From positions 45,438 through 109,437 of the forward strand of contig NZ_SLXT01000010.1 of assembly GCF_004341395.1 (NCBI RefSeq): a stretch of DNA of 64,000 nucleotides. Direction: 5' to 3'. This DNA comes from Heliophilum fasciatum. GTDB taxonomy: Bacteria > Bacillota > Desulfitobacteriia > Heliobacteriales > Heliobacteriaceae. Under the pieces are notes generated by a model. It was not told the DNA's origin, ran no database searches, and was given only the letters and a program-made list of their open reading frames with translations. The position numbers and the translations under genes were made by a program. This document shows positions 44,621 through 54,946 of the stretch, in pieces (within the stretch, counting starts at the first letter, position 1; every line of letters begins with the position of its first letter).

Positions 44621-44648
44621 TTGATTTCCTCTATTGCCGTGCTATAAT
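44621..44648 (+). promoter_or_regulatory. Sigma-A promoter of the 99-aa gene
   Basis: TTGATT (44621-44626), 16-base spacer, perfect TATAAT (44643-44648), 41 bases before the start at 44690. Divergent from the larE promoter. Confidence 0.7.
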
Positions 44649-44689
44649 TTAAGCAGGAAAAGTGTAGCCATAAGGAGGTGGAATACAAT

Positions 44690-44989
44690 ATGTTTCGTGA
44701 ACTTTCGGCAGAAGGGGATATGTTGCGCAGATCTGCTATGGCCGCCCGTGGAGGGGTTAGTTTCTTCCAAAGTGAAGAATGCAAAGATTGGTTGGAAAAG
44801 TGTGTAGTATGCTTCAAGGAAGAAAAGATTGATGACATGTTTATTGATGCCGTCATTGCCTTGATGGACGAATCGCAGGCGAATTTTCGGCGGTTCGATG
44901 AATTGTTGTCAACAGTTCGTTGGTTAGCCAATTTGGAATCAAATGGTGGGGGTTGTTCATGCCGCGGCAATCAGTATGTATGGTGCTAG
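44690..44989 (+). CDS. Small protein (99 aa) with Gly-Gly-Gly and Cys-rich C-terminus
   Basis: 99 residues. Residues 1-85 look helical (MFRELSAEGDMLRRS, FFQSEECKDWLEKCVVCFKE, DESQANFRRFDELLSTVRWL); the tail reads ESNGGGCSCRGNQYVWC. ATG 44690 has AAGGAGGTGG 9-10 bases upstream and a strong promoter. It faces the larE operon. The leader-like body, GG junction and Cys-rich tail recall peptide precursors, but no known precursor family is recognised; a small metal-binding protein is an equal possibility. Confidence 0.7.
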   Translation: MFRELSAEGDMLRRSAMAARGGVSFFQSEECKDWLEKCVVCFKEEKIDDMFIDAVIALMDESQANFRRFDELLSTVRWLANLESNGGGCSCRGNQYVWC

Positions 44990-45070
44990 TTTTTGGCCCA
45001 AAGCAGACACTCCAGGGTAGAAACCAAACGGGACGTTTGCAAATCGTAAAAAAACATATTCCTGACAAGT

Positions 45071-45109
45071 AAAAGCCCCTATTGGACGAGCCAATGAGGG
45101 GCTTTTTTT
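45071..45109. terminator. Bidirectional intrinsic terminator
   Basis: AAAAGCCCC-TATTGG / CCAAT-GAGGGGCTTTTTTT hairpin between the 99-aa gene and the converging MCP gene. Confidence 0.85.
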
Positions 45110-45116
45110 GTTGCTT

Positions 45117-47219
45117 TTAGAATTTAAATTTGGCGATTTCTCGCTGCATTTCGGCGGCAAGGTTGGCCAGCGCCATGCTGGCGTTAGCGATTTCGTTGAG
45201 CCCGGCCGTTTGTTCTTCCACGGAGGCGGAAGCTTCTTCCGTACATGCGGCATTTTGTTCGGCGATGGCCGATAGATTTTCGATGACATGGATGATCTCT
45301 TGCTTTTTCTGTTCCATCGCTTCACCGGAGCGGTTGAGCGCTTCAATGACAGCGTTAGTTTGCTCGATGGCCCCGGAGATGCCTGCAAATTTTGAGCGTG
45401 TTAGCTCCACACTGTGGGCTTGATCGCTGACAAGGCGTGAAAGATGATTCATCGTTTCTACGGCGTTCGACGTTTTGGTGATCAGGTCCTGTACGATTTC
45501 GCCGATTTCTTCTGTAAAGGTACTGGATGCTTCGGCCAGTTTCCGGATTTCCGTGGCGACGATCGTAAAGCCTCGTCCGGCCTCACCGGCCCGTGCTGCT
45601 TCAATGGCTGCATTGAGTGCGAGGAGATTCGTTTGGCCGGCGATGCTTTTGATCATTTCACTGGCCGTGCCGATTTTTTCGGCGCTTTGATCGACATGAA
45701 CGACGACCTCATAGATCGCTTGCGCTGATTTCTGACTGGCATTGGTTTTTTCCACAAGGTCTTGCAAGATGCGGTTGCCTTCGTCTTTGAGCTTCACGAC
45801 CGTTTCCACGGCGCTGTACAAATGTTGACGCCGTTGCTGATCTTGGTCGATGATTTCGCCCATACGATTGATTTTCCCCGCGCCTTCTTCGGTGTTGCGG
45901 GCTTGCTCACTGGCACCGGTGGCAATCTCTTCGATGGTGCGGGCAATTTCATCAGCGGCTTGTGCCGATTGCTGACTTGTTTCGCCCATGTTCTGCGCCG
46001 AATCGGTCACTTTTTGAGCTGCATTGCGCAGTTCTTTAAACAAGTTAACCACATTGGTTCGCATGTGGGACAGTGACTCGGCCATCGTACCGAGTTCGTC
46101 GTTGCGACGGGAGTTTAAGTTGGTTGTACCTTCGGAAAAATCATAGTGGCTGAGCTGGTCAAGCACATGAGTAACGTCGATGATCGGCCGGGCGATTGTG
46201 CGAACCGAGAAAAAGACCAAGACGGCAATGATGACCACACCGAGAAGAGCGATCAAAACGAGCTTAAACACCATCGCGTTGGTTGCTGCAATGATTTCTT
46301 TTTGCGGAACCGTAATCGCCACAGACCAAGGTGTTCCCGTATCGCCAAGCGGTACCGGCACGTAACTCATGAAGATGTCTTCACCCAGTTCTGCCGAGTA
46401 TGTGGTGTAAGCAAAGGGGTTGCCGTTACGGATGACCGATAGGATATCGGGACCGTTGCTGTTTGCAAATTCATCGGCCCTTTTGCCAACCAGTTCCGGC
46501 TGAGGATGGGCAACGACGATACCTTGGTTGGTAAGTAAACGGCCATAGCCGTTTTTCAGGGTATCCGTTGCTGTAACGAGTTTTTGCAGTTGATCGACGG
46601 CGATGTCGATACCGACGGCACCGATGGCCTTTCCTTCATGATGAATCGGGAAAGCAACCGTCGTTATCAGGATTTTGCGTCCACCGATCGTGGCCTCGTA
46701 GGGCTCTACGATGGTGGCTTTTTCATTTTTGAAGGGGAGTAAGTAGTAATCGCCTTCACCCGGTGTGGTATAGCCTTGGAGCGGTTCGACTTGAATCGTG
46801 CCGTTTACGCGGTTCCAATGCGGAATAAAACGTCCGCTGCTGTCATGGCCCGGGCGGTTGATGTAATTGCGATCTTTTCCATCAAGGGCATTGGGTTCAA
46901 AGGCGCACCACACGCCGAGTATGTCTTCGTTATCTTCAAGCATGGCTTTGAGCAATTCATTGGCCGTATTGCGATTCACTGTGGCTTCGTCCTTACGCAT
47001 GCCTTCCATAACAGCAGCTAAGGTCCGTGCGTTGTTGAGACGTATTTCCAGATAGGCCTGGGCTTGGCTGGACAGCGCTTGACCATCGGCGATTGCCAGG
47101 CGGGTAGCATCCTCTACATCAAAACGGTAGAACGTAATGCTTGTATAAGCGGTCATCACCGAAAAGATCAAGATAACAGGTACGAGAATAAGAGACAACA
47201 TTTTTACTTGAAGCTTCAC
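45117..47219 (-). CDS. Methyl-accepting chemotaxis protein with Cache sensor
   Basis: 700 residues. Membrane helices at about 8-30 and 310-332 flank a double-Cache sensor (DILGVWCAFEPNALDGKD, TTVAFPIHHEGKAIGAVGID, GRLLTNQGIVVAHPQPELVG). HAMP follows, then the MCP signalling domain with the tip [20 protein letters not shown]. Such receptors steer flagellar motility through CheA/CheW. Starts with GTG 47219 and AAGGAGG 8 bases upstream. Ligand unknown. Confidence 0.93.
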   Translation of the reverse strand: MKLQVKMLSLILVPVILIFSVMTAYTSITFYRFDVEDATRLAIADGQALSSQAQAYLEIRLNNARTLAAVMEGMRKDEATVNRNTANELLKAMLEDNEDILGVWCAFEPNALDGKDRNYINRPGHDSSGRFIPHWNRVNGTIQVEPLQGYTTPGEGDYYLLPFKNEKATIVEPYEATIGGRKILITTVAFPIHHEGKAIGAVGIDIAVDQLQKLVTATDTLKNGYGRLLTNQGIVVAHPQPELVGKRADEFANSNGPDILSVIRNGNPFAYTTYSAELGEDIFMSYVPVPLGDTGTPWSVAITVPQKEIIAATNAMVFKLVLIALLGVVIIAVLVFFSVRTIARPIIDVTHVLDQLSHYDFSEGTTNLNSRRNDELGTMAESLSHMRTNVVNLFKELRNAAQKVTDSAQNMGETSQQSAQAADEIARTIEEIATGASEQARNTEEGAGKINRMGEIIDQDQQRRQHLYSAVETVVKLKDEGNRILQDLVEKTNASQKSAQAIYEVVVHVDQSAEKIGTASEMIKSIAGQTNLLALNAAIEAARAGEAGRGFTIVATEIRKLAEASSTFTEEIGEIVQDLITKTSNAVETMNHLSRLVSDQAHSVELTRSKFAGISGAIEQTNAVIEALNRSGEAMEQKKQEIIHVIENLSAIAEQNAACTEEASASVEEQTAGLNEIANASMALANLAAEMQREIAKFKF

Positions 47220-47396
47220 AAAACAAACCTCCTTGTCTGTCTAAATCCATAATCGTGTTTGCTTCTTTATTCTTTTTCGGCGATATCCTTCGCTCTTCCT
47301 GCCCGGCATCGGCTGTTTTTATGTAGTGATTGAAACGATGAGTTGCTCTTTTGTTACATTAATGGCTATGTAGTCGATTACCGTCAAGATGGAGTC

Positions 47397-47425
47397 TTGA
47401 AAGAAAAGCAAACCTATGCGATTAT
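47397..47425 (+). promoter_or_regulatory. Possible sigma-A promoter
   Basis: TTGAAA, 17-base spacer, GATTAT; 34 bases before the cyclophilin gene. The -10 match is only four of six. Confidence 0.35.
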
Positions 47426-47458
47426 GGTAACAAACGACGAAGTAAAGGAGAAGCTGCA

Positions 47459-48460
47459 ATGATGAAACGAGTTATCCCATTATGTTTGGCCCTCGGGGTC
47501 TTGACCGGCGGGATCACCGTCGCCTCCGCTGCTCCGGCCGATTCGATTGAATTATTGGTCGATGGTGCACCGGTTCAATTCGAACAAGCCAAACCTTACA
47601 TTAATGAAGATAATCGTACCATGGTTCCGCTTTTCTTTATCAGCCAGCATCTGGGTGCTCAGGTGGAATGGAACGGAGAAGAGCAAAAAGTAACGATTCG
47701 GCATCAAGGTCAAAGAATCACCCTGACGATCAATGAAAAAACAGCCTATCTAAACGGACAGGCTGTCACCATGCCAACGGCGCCGGTGATTCAAAACGAT
47801 CGCACGATGGTGCCACTGGCCTTTGTCAGCCAAACGCTGGGTGCTGATGTGCTCTGGCGCCAAACACCGTTTACGATCCGAATCAGCACCAAAGGCCCCG
47901 ATCCGGCCAAGATCGCTTCACGAAACGGCCAGTATAAAAGTGCGCCAGTGATGAAGATTGACGCGAAAAAGAAATATGTAGCCGAAGTGGAGACCAACCG
48001 CGGAACGTTTAAAATTCAATTGCTGGCCGCCGATGCACCGCAAACGGTCAATAACTTTGTATTTTTAGCGCGGGAAGGATTTTATGACGGTGTACGTTTT
48101 CATCGGATCATCAAAGACTTTATGATTCAAACCGGTGATCCCCTGGGCAACGGTATGGGAGGCCCGGGCTACAAGTTTAAAGATGAGTTACCGGCGAAAA
48201 TCCCTTATGCGCCCGGCGTCGTGGCCATGGCGAACAGCGGCCCCAATACCAACGGCAGCCAGTTTTTTATCGGTAACGGTGAGCAAGTGACGTACCTTAA
48301 TGAAAATCCCAACTACACCGTATTCGGTCAAGTGATGGAAGGCATGGAAGCGATTCAAACCATCTCCGATACGCCGGTGTTGACCGGTAGCAACGGTGAA
48401 GCCAGCAAGCCGGCGGAAGATATCTATATTAAAAAAGTAAAGATCAACGAACTCGACTAA
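47459..48460 (+). CDS. Exported cyclophilin-type peptidyl-prolyl isomerase with copper-amine-oxidase-like N-terminal domain
   Basis: 333 residues. Signal peptide (residues 1-24, ending ASAAPA). Residues 30-145 are the copper amine oxidase N-terminal/stalk domain, with two copies of a pattern (NEDNRTMVPLFFISQHLGA, QNDRTMVPLAFVSQTLGA). Residues 170-330 are a cyclophilin: FHRIIKDFMIQTGDP and ANSGPNTNGSQFFI keep the active-site Arg, Phe and Gln. Likely folds proteins outside the membrane or at the wall. AAAGGAG precedes the ATG. Confidence 0.92.
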   Translation: MMKRVIPLCLALGVLTGGITVASAAPADSIELLVDGAPVQFEQAKPYINEDNRTMVPLFFISQHLGAQVEWNGEEQKVTIRHQGQRITLTINEKTAYLNGQAVTMPTAPVIQNDRTMVPLAFVSQTLGADVLWRQTPFTIRISTKGPDPAKIASRNGQYKSAPVMKIDAKKKYVAEVETNRGTFKIQLLAADAPQTVNNFVFLAREGFYDGVRFHRIIKDFMIQTGDPLGNGMGGPGYKFKDELPAKIPYAPGVVAMANSGPNTNGSQFFIGNGEQVTYLNENPNYTVFGQVMEGMEAIQTISDTPVLTGSNGEASKPAEDIYIKKVKINELD

Positions 48461-48473
48461 AGGAGTGAGTTGG

Positions 48474-50576
48474 ATGAAGCGGACCGATCAGCCTTCGTCC
48501 TCGGTGCCCCGTTGGTTGGCCAAGCCAGGGCGCTACAGCCTGGCCGTATCACTGCTGCTTGCCGGAATCGCCATCATCGGTGCCATGGCTCTGGCTGTGA
48601 CCGGCGTTCCTGCCATGATGACGATTGCACCGGCCCTGGCGGCGACAACCAACACTTCGCTGCCGGTGGTGGGCAATTACACGGCCCTGCGTGCCATTTT
48701 GGAACGGGCCCAAGCGGAGCAGGAAGCGGTGATGGAAGACGCAGGGCTCATTCGTGGGTCCATGCCGAAGATGGCGATCGCTCAAAAAGCGGATATGCCG
48801 GTCATGGCTCCGGCAGCCGAAGTCGCTCCATCATCGGCTTATTCAACGACGAATATCCAAGTGGCCGGTGTCGATGAAGCCGATATCGTCAAGACTGACG
48901 GGCAGTACATTTATCAAGTCAATCGCCAGCGGCTGTTGATCCTCAAGGCTGCACCGTCTGACGCCATGGTGGTGACGGCTCAGCTTACCTATGACGAACG
49001 AGCGATGCGTCCGCAGGAGATTTATATCAACGGCAACTGCTTGGTTGTGATCGGTCAACAAGAGAACCTTGAACCCGATTACGATCCCGTACCTTATGAA
49101 GATCGTGCATCCGAAAAACTTCACCCGATCATGCCGGCATGGCAGCGCACCGTGAAAACCATCGTCTATGATATCGGTGACCGCAGTCGCCCGCAGGTTG
49201 TCCGTGAATTTTCCCTGACCGGTGATTATGTGTCATCCCGTCGTGTTGGTGATGATCTTTATCTGGTGGCCAATCGTTATCTGGGCTTTGGCCTTCCGGA
49301 AAAAGAAGATCCTGCGCTGTATCCGCAATATCGCGATACGGCAACAGCCGATGCGGTGCAGACCATCCTGCCCGGTGACATTCGGTATTTTCCTGATTTT
49401 CGCACCCCGAACTATTTGATCGTGGCCGGTCTGAAGCTGAATGCCCTGCAGGAAAAAGCGCAGGTGCAAGCCTATCTGGGCTCCGGTGAAAATATCTACG
49501 CTTCGCCGCAGCATCTGTATGTAGCCGTGACGGGCTATACCAAACCGGTCTATGATCTGGCGCCGCGCATCGCCATGCCGCCCTTCTGGGGAGGCCTGAC
49601 CTATCCGGAAAAAACCCGACTTTATCGCTTCAACTTGGCCCAAGGTGCGGCGAACTTTGGCGGCCAGACGGGGGAAGTACCCGGTCGTATTCTCAACCAG
49701 TATTCCATGGATGAACAGGGCGATCATTTGCGTATCGCCACGACGCAAGGGAACCATTGGGGCAGAGGTGAACCGTCATCCAGCAACAATCTCTACGTTC
49801 TCGATCGGGACTTGAAGGTTCAAGGTAAGATCGAAGGCATTGCGCCGGGTGAACAAATTTACTCCGTACGCTTCATGGGACACCGTGCCTATATGGTGAC
49901 GTTCAAGAAAGTGGATCCCCTGTTTGTGATTGATTTGCAAGAACCCACTCAGCCCAAAATCCTTGGTGCCTTAAAGATTCCCGGATACAGCGACTATCTC
50001 CATCCTTATGATGAAAACCACATCATTGGTTTTGGCAAAGATACGATCGAAATGGCTGTGGAAAATGATCCCTTTCGTGCGGAGCAAACGCGTGCTTTTT
50101 ACCAGGGGCTGAAGATTGCCCTGTTCGACGTGACGGACGTGACCCATCCCGTGGAAAAGTTCGTTGAAAAGATCGGCGATCGCGGTACGGATTCGGAACT
50201 CTTGCGCAATCCCAAAGCGCTGTTGTTTGATCGGGAGCGTCGTTTATTGGCCTTGCCGGTAGCGTTGTACCAACTGCCGGCGACCAAGCAAGAGGAACCT
50301 TCGCCTTGGCCCGCTTATGGAGAATTTGCTTACCAGGGGCTTTATGTGTATCAACTCGATCGCGACGCCGGATTCCGCCTGCGTGGGCGCATCACCCATC
50401 TGGATGACCAGGAAATGCTGAAGATGGGCAACCCCTCAATGGGCATGAATGGGGACAGCTATGTGCAGCGTGCCCTTTATATTGGTGATACCTTGTACAC
50501 ACTGTCGCTCAGCCAGATGCAGGCTCATGATCTGAATCGTTTGGAAAAGCGTGGTTCCTTATCCTTGTCGAACTAA
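48474..50576 (+). CDS. Membrane-anchored beta-propeller domain protein
   Basis: 700 residues. One N-terminal membrane helix (about 20-42), then an Ala-rich linker and, from about 125, the start of the secreted beta-propeller family (TTNIQVAGVDEADIVKTDG, YIYQVNRQRLLILKA). Further blocks: GDYVSSRRVGDDLYLVANRY, VRFMGHRAYMVTFKKVDPLF, HPYDENHIIGFGKDT. Function of the family is unclear; extracellular. ATG 48474 has AAAGGAGTG 8-10 bases upstream; 13 bases after the cyclophilin gene. Confidence 0.88.
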   Translation: MKRTDQPSSSVPRWLAKPGRYSLAVSLLLAGIAIIGAMALAVTGVPAMMTIAPALAATTNTSLPVVGNYTALRAILERAQAEQEAVMEDAGLIRGSMPKMAIAQKADMPVMAPAAEVAPSSAYSTTNIQVAGVDEADIVKTDGQYIYQVNRQRLLILKAAPSDAMVVTAQLTYDERAMRPQEIYINGNCLVVIGQQENLEPDYDPVPYEDRASEKLHPIMPAWQRTVKTIVYDIGDRSRPQVVREFSLTGDYVSSRRVGDDLYLVANRYLGFGLPEKEDPALYPQYRDTATADAVQTILPGDIRYFPDFRTPNYLIVAGLKLNALQEKAQVQAYLGSGENIYASPQHLYVAVTGYTKPVYDLAPRIAMPPFWGGLTYPEKTRLYRFNLAQGAANFGGQTGEVPGRILNQYSMDEQGDHLRIATTQGNHWGRGEPSSSNNLYVLDRDLKVQGKIEGIAPGEQIYSVRFMGHRAYMVTFKKVDPLFVIDLQEPTQPKILGALKIPGYSDYLHPYDENHIIGFGKDTIEMAVENDPFRAEQTRAFYQGLKIALFDVTDVTHPVEKFVEKIGDRGTDSELLRNPKALLFDRERRLLALPVALYQLPATKQEEPSPWPAYGEFAYQGLYVYQLDRDAGFRLRGRITHLDDQEMLKMGNPSMGMNGDSYVQRALYIGDTLYTLSLSQMQAHDLNRLEKRGSLSLSN

Positions 50577-50581
50577 GTCTC

Positions 50582-50628
50582 GCCAAAACCTTTGCCCCCG
50601 CCTTTGAATGGGGTCAAAGGTTTTTGGC
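50582..50628 (+). terminator. Intrinsic terminator
   Basis: GCCAAAACCTTTG / CAAAGGTTTTTGGC stem followed by TTATTTGG; ends the cyclophilin/propeller unit. Confidence 0.7.
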
Positions 50629-50811
50629 TTATTTGGTGGTTATGGACAAAATAAAACTGCGCTACAACGGGTAAAATTGTCGATTTTCGTCTAGGGTTGA
50701 TATAGGTGAAGAAGGAAAAGTAAGCACGTAAAAAGAAATATAGAACCTATTAGTTATGGTGAAGTACATTAGCGATATTTCCTTTTGAACGAATGTGAAA
50801 GGACGTAACGT

Positions 50812-51204
50812 ATGAAAAAATATGCGATGCTCAATGTTTCGATGATCTTGGAAATCCTTGATGGTATTGATGAAGAAACGGCATGGGGTGTTTTAGACAG
50901 TGTGGTGAGCTTGTATACCAAGGAAACACCGGAAAATATCGCACGTTTGAAACAATATTTGGCTGATGAAAACTATGACAGTATTGCGACTTTAGTTCAC
51001 AAGATGAAAAATGATCATGGTATGATTGGCGCGTATCAAGCCGCGAAGCTATGTAAAAACATTGAAAGCCAGATCCAAGCAGGGCAAACGGATGATTTGC
51101 CGGACATGATTGATCAATTAGAAATCTTGTACTATGCAGTGGTGATGGAGTTACAGAGCCTCAAGGAAGCCGGAAGCAGTGCGTTGTTTCAAGCGACCGA
51201 ATGA
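50812..51204 (+). CDS. Histidine phosphotransfer (HPt) domain protein
   Basis: 130 residues, all helical. The phospho-acceptor is probably H63 in LVHKMKNDHGMIGA, the HPt pattern H-K-x-K-x-x-x-x-x-x-G-A. It precedes a hybrid kinase and a REC-GGDEF protein and would carry phosphate between them. AAAGGA stands upstream of ATG 50812. Confidence 0.85.
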   Translation: MKKYAMLNVSMILEILDGIDEETAWGVLDSVVSLYTKETPENIARLKQYLADENYDSIATLVHKMKNDHGMIGAYQAAKLCKNIESQIQAGQTDDLPDMIDQLEILYYAVVMELQSLKEAGSSALFQATE

Positions 51205-51242
51205 TGCAATTCATGGAATTGTTGCGGTAAGGTTGTGATAGT

Positions 51243-53903
51243 ATGGGCAAAAGCTTATTCTCTCAACTTGTTCAGCGGGGAATTGCGCTGACCTTGGGGA
51301 CGATACTGCTCTTGCTGGCGATTTTTTTATCGGTCAATTACACGTACGTTAAGCAAGAGAAGTATCAGCAATTAAGCAAAGCCCTTCAATTGCAACAAAT
51401 GTATATTGAAAACTGGTTTCAAGAACGAAAAACAGCCACGGAAATGATCGCCATGTTGCCTGTCTGGCGTACCGGCAATGAAGATGAAATAACGCGGGCG
51501 CTTAAAGATGTGATGTCCGCTAATCCCTATTTTTCAACGTTCTTTGTGGTTGCCCCTTCCGGTCAAGTGCGATATGATGCACGTTTAAGCCCGCCCAGCA
51601 GTATTCGTGCCTATGTGGGCGATCGCGAGTATTTTCAAGCAGCGCGGCAAGGGCATAGTTTCATCTCGGGAATGCTGACTTCGCGCAGTGAGCAAAAACC
51701 GATCATCGCCGTGGCGGCACCGATCACGGGGAACGATGGTGCCTTTCATGGGGTGATTGCCGCCAGTGTCGATCTGGAAAACATCTACCGGATGATCGAC
51801 AACTTTGACTTGGGCGACACTGGAGAAGCCTTTCTGGTCGATATTAACGGCAAGATTATCAACAATTCGCGGTTAACAAACAAAAGTGATTTACAGCCCA
51901 CGATTAATGAGTCGGCTTTTCAGCAAGCGCTGCGCACCGGCAATGCGATGGTCATGTACAACGATTATCGCGGTCGTCCGGTACTTGGTGTCTATCAACT
52001 GATCCCGCGGCGGCGTTGGATGCTCGTCGGGTCCATTGATCAAAGCGAAGCCTTTGCTCCGTTTTATAACTCGCTGACCGATATTCTGGCGGCCACAACG
52101 ATTTTGCTCAGCCTGTCCGCATTGACGATGATTTCTATCAGCCGCAAAATCCGCCAACCGATCATGCATTTAATTGAGATGGCCCAAGAAATTCGCAAAA
52201 GTAATTATGCGCAATTTATTGATGTGGAACAGTTTCGATCCTCACCGGCGGAGATTTTAGAGCTAGTCTCGCTTTTTAATTCCATGAGTGAACGGATTGT
52301 TGATAATTTCCGTCTGTTGCAAGACCGGAACAATCAACTCTTTGAAGCGCAGGCCAAATATCGCAGCCTTGTGGAAGAATCGCAAGTGGGTGTTTATATT
52401 ATTCAAGATCAGCGATTTGCCTACATTAACAGTAGCTTTGCGCGAATCTTTGGATACACGCCGCAGGACTTGATCGGTCAAAAGAATTTTACCGATCTTG
52501 TGGATCGGGCTCACCCCCATTATGGTCAGATGCTTGAATTGCTCGAGCGAACACCGGTGATGACCCATTTTCAGATTCAAGCGACGACCAAGCAGGGAAA
52601 AAGTATTGATGTCGAAGTGTATGGTTCGACGACCTTTTATCAAGGCCAAGATGCGCTGATCGGTACGGTCATTGACATCAGCCCGTTGAAGCGTTTTGAA
52701 GCGGAATTGCGGGCGGCTCGCGATCAAGCGTTGGCGGCGTCGCAGGCGAAATCAGAGTTCTTGACCAGCATGAGCCATGAGATTCGTACACCGATGAATG
52801 CGATTTTAGGCATGAATGACTTGCTTTGGGAAAGTGATTTGCCGCCGGAGCAGCGAGAATACTTGCGTATCGGTCGCGCGGCCGGTGAAACATTGCTTGT
52901 CTTGATCAATGATATTCTTGATCTTTCCAAGATCGAAAGCGGCTTTATGGAGTTGGAAAATCGCTATTTCCATCTAAGGGAATTAGTCGACCGGGTGGAA
53001 ACGATCGTCAAGGTACGTGCTTTGCAGAAAAAAATCGATCTGCGTATCCATATCCCCGATGATGTACCGGTTCATCTAAGCGGTGACGGCGAACGACTCC
53101 ACCAAGTGCTGGTCAATCTCGTAGGCAATGCGGTGAAATTTACCCAGCGAGGTTGGGTTTCATTGAAAATTGTCAAAGTTTCCGATGAAACTGTGCAGGA
53201 AGATCAAGCAGTGAAATTGAACTTTCTTGTGCAAGATACAGGCATCGGCATTGACATCAACAGTCAAGATAAGATCTTTGAACGCTTTACCCAAGCGGAC
53301 TCTTCGACGACGCGCCGCTTTGGCGGTACCGGTTTAGGTTTGCCGATTGCCCGCCACCTGGTGCGGATGATGGGTGGCGATATCACCGTTGCCAGTCAAC
53401 CTGACGTCGGCAGCACGTTTTCATTTATGCTGCTCTTGCCGCTTGGGGTGCCGCAAGTACCGACGGATGTGGTTGAGCCGGTGCCGGAGAGGCAGTTTCC
53501 GCCGTCGGGATCAACAGCACCGCTGGCGGTTTTAGCTGTTGAGGATGCGGAAAACAACCGGATTTTGCTGAAAGCGTATTTGGCCGGTGATCACTACAAG
53601 GTGGACTTTGCCGAAGACGGTTTGGAAGCTGTCGAAAAATATGAACAAAATAGATATGATCTTGTGTTGATGGACATGCAAATGCCGATTATGGATGGCT
53701 ACAGCGCTACGGCAGCGATTCGCCAATGGGAACGTGACCATGATCGTTCACCGGTGCCGATTATTGCGATTACGGCGAATGCCCTTTCGGAAGATGTTCA
53801 GCGCAGTTTAGATGCCGGTTGTAATCGCCACATCACAAAACCGCTGAAGAAAAAGATACTCCTCGATGCGATAGAGCAATTGGTCAAAAGCCCGGCGGAA
53901 TAA
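51243..53903 (+). CDS. Hybrid sensor histidine kinase, Cache-HAMP-PAS-HisKA-HATPase-REC
   Basis: 886 residues. Membrane helices at about 15-35 and 280-300; extracytoplasmic Cache between them ([31 protein letters not shown]). HAMP to about 355, PAS 370-480, HisKA H512 ([19 protein letters not shown]), HATPase ([35 protein letters not shown]), receiver with D811 ([15 protein letters not shown]). The HPt domain is supplied by the preceding gene. 38 bases after it. Confidence 0.92.
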   Translation: MGKSLFSQLVQRGIALTLGTILLLLAIFLSVNYTYVKQEKYQQLSKALQLQQMYIENWFQERKTATEMIAMLPVWRTGNEDEITRALKDVMSANPYFSTFFVVAPSGQVRYDARLSPPSSIRAYVGDREYFQAARQGHSFISGMLTSRSEQKPIIAVAAPITGNDGAFHGVIAASVDLENIYRMIDNFDLGDTGEAFLVDINGKIINNSRLTNKSDLQPTINESAFQQALRTGNAMVMYNDYRGRPVLGVYQLIPRRRWMLVGSIDQSEAFAPFYNSLTDILAATTILLSLSALTMISISRKIRQPIMHLIEMAQEIRKSNYAQFIDVEQFRSSPAEILELVSLFNSMSERIVDNFRLLQDRNNQLFEAQAKYRSLVEESQVGVYIIQDQRFAYINSSFARIFGYTPQDLIGQKNFTDLVDRAHPHYGQMLELLERTPVMTHFQIQATTKQGKSIDVEVYGSTTFYQGQDALIGTVIDISPLKRFEAELRAARDQALAASQAKSEFLTSMSHEIRTPMNAILGMNDLLWESDLPPEQREYLRIGRAAGETLLVLINDILDLSKIESGFMELENRYFHLRELVDRVETIVKVRALQKKIDLRIHIPDDVPVHLSGDGERLHQVLVNLVGNAVKFTQRGWVSLKIVKVSDETVQEDQAVKLNFLVQDTGIGIDINSQDKIFERFTQADSSTTRRFGGTGLGLPIARHLVRMMGGDITVASQPDVGSTFSFMLLLPLGVPQVPTDVVEPVPERQFPPSGSTAPLAVLAVEDAENNRILLKAYLAGDHYKVDFAEDGLEAVEKYEQNRYDLVLMDMQMPIMDGYSATAAIRQWERDHDRSPVPIIAITANALSEDVQRSLDAGCNRHITKPLKKKILLDAIEQLVKSPAE

Positions 53904-53915
53904 GGGGGAGCACCG

Positions 53916-54884
53916 ATGACCATTCTGATCGTTGACGATTCGTCAATGGTTCGTTCATTTCTTCATATCACCTTATGTAGTGAAGGGTACGACGTGGTCG
54001 GTATGGAAACAGCCGAGGCCGCCTTGGATTTTCTTTTTGCTCCTCACCATGCCCAAAGTACCGATTTGATTTTAATGGATTTGGTCTTGCCCGGTCAAAA
54101 CGGCATTGATGCCACAAAAGAGCTAAAGAACAATGAGTTTACCTGTGATATCCCAGTGATCATGATCACTTCGGTGACCGATACAACGCTGCTTGATGAT
54201 GCTTTCTCGGCTGGTGCTGTTGACTACATTGTGAAGCCGATCAAAACGAGAGAACTGCTGGCGCGCATCCGTTCTTCCTTGCTCTTAAAAAAGGAGATGG
54301 ACGCTCGTAAAAAACGGGAGAGAGAGTTGGTTTTGATTACGCAGCAGCTCGAGGAAGCGGTTAAGCGGCTTAACGATCTTTCCATGCTTGACGGGTTAAC
54401 AGAGATCGCCAACCGCCGGCGCTTTGACGAATATCTTACCTCCGAATGGTTGCGGGCCAAACGGGAGCAAACGTCCCTGGCGCTGGTTATGGTTGATATT
54501 GATTTTTTTAAAAACTATAACGATGCCTATGGCCACCTGGCCGGTGATGAGTGCCTAAAAGCGATCGCCGCTACCTTACGTAGGGAGATCAAGCGAAGCA
54601 CTGATCTGGCTTGCCGTTACGGTGGTGAGGAATTTTCCGTCATCTTACCGAATACCGATGCGGAGGGCGCAGAACATATCGGCCGGTGCATTTGTCAAGC
54701 CGTACGGGAACAGCAATTGCCGCACCGGGGGTCATTGATTGAGGACCATGTGACGGTCAGTGTGGGTGTAGCATGTACGATTCCGGGCGGAGAAGAGCGG
54801 CCCGAGTCATTGATTACCCGAGCCGATCAAGCGCTCTATCACGCCAAAAAAAGCGGAAGAAATCAAGTGTCGATGGACCGCTGA
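53916..54884 (+). CDS. Response regulator with GGDEF diguanylate cyclase output
   Basis: 322 residues. Receiver at 2-120 with D55 (LILMDLVLPGQNGID). GGDEF domain from about 160: signature GGEEF at 236-240 and an intact inhibitory I-site RxxD (RSTD) exactly five residues before it, so the enzyme is probably active and product-inhibited. It would make cyclic di-GMP on phosphorylation by the neighbouring relay. 12 bases after the hybrid kinase. Confidence 0.93.
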   Translation: MTILIVDDSSMVRSFLHITLCSEGYDVVGMETAEAALDFLFAPHHAQSTDLILMDLVLPGQNGIDATKELKNNEFTCDIPVIMITSVTDTTLLDDAFSAGAVDYIVKPIKTRELLARIRSSLLLKKEMDARKKRERELVLITQQLEEAVKRLNDLSMLDGLTEIANRRRFDEYLTSEWLRAKREQTSLALVMVDIDFFKNYNDAYGHLAGDECLKAIAATLRREIKRSTDLACRYGGEEFSVILPNTDAEGAEHIGRCICQAVREQQLPHRGSLIEDHVTVSVGVACTIPGGEERPESLITRADQALYHAKKSGRNQVSMDR

Positions 54885-54916
54885 CTTCAAGGTTGCTACA
54901 AGTGACTTGCCGAGAT

Positions 54917-54946
54917 GCCGTTAGCAAGAAGCTGACGGCTTTTTTG
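54917..54946 (+). terminator. Intrinsic terminator
   Basis: GCCGTTAGC / GCTGACGGC (one G-T pair) with loop AAGAA, then T6. Confidence 0.8.
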
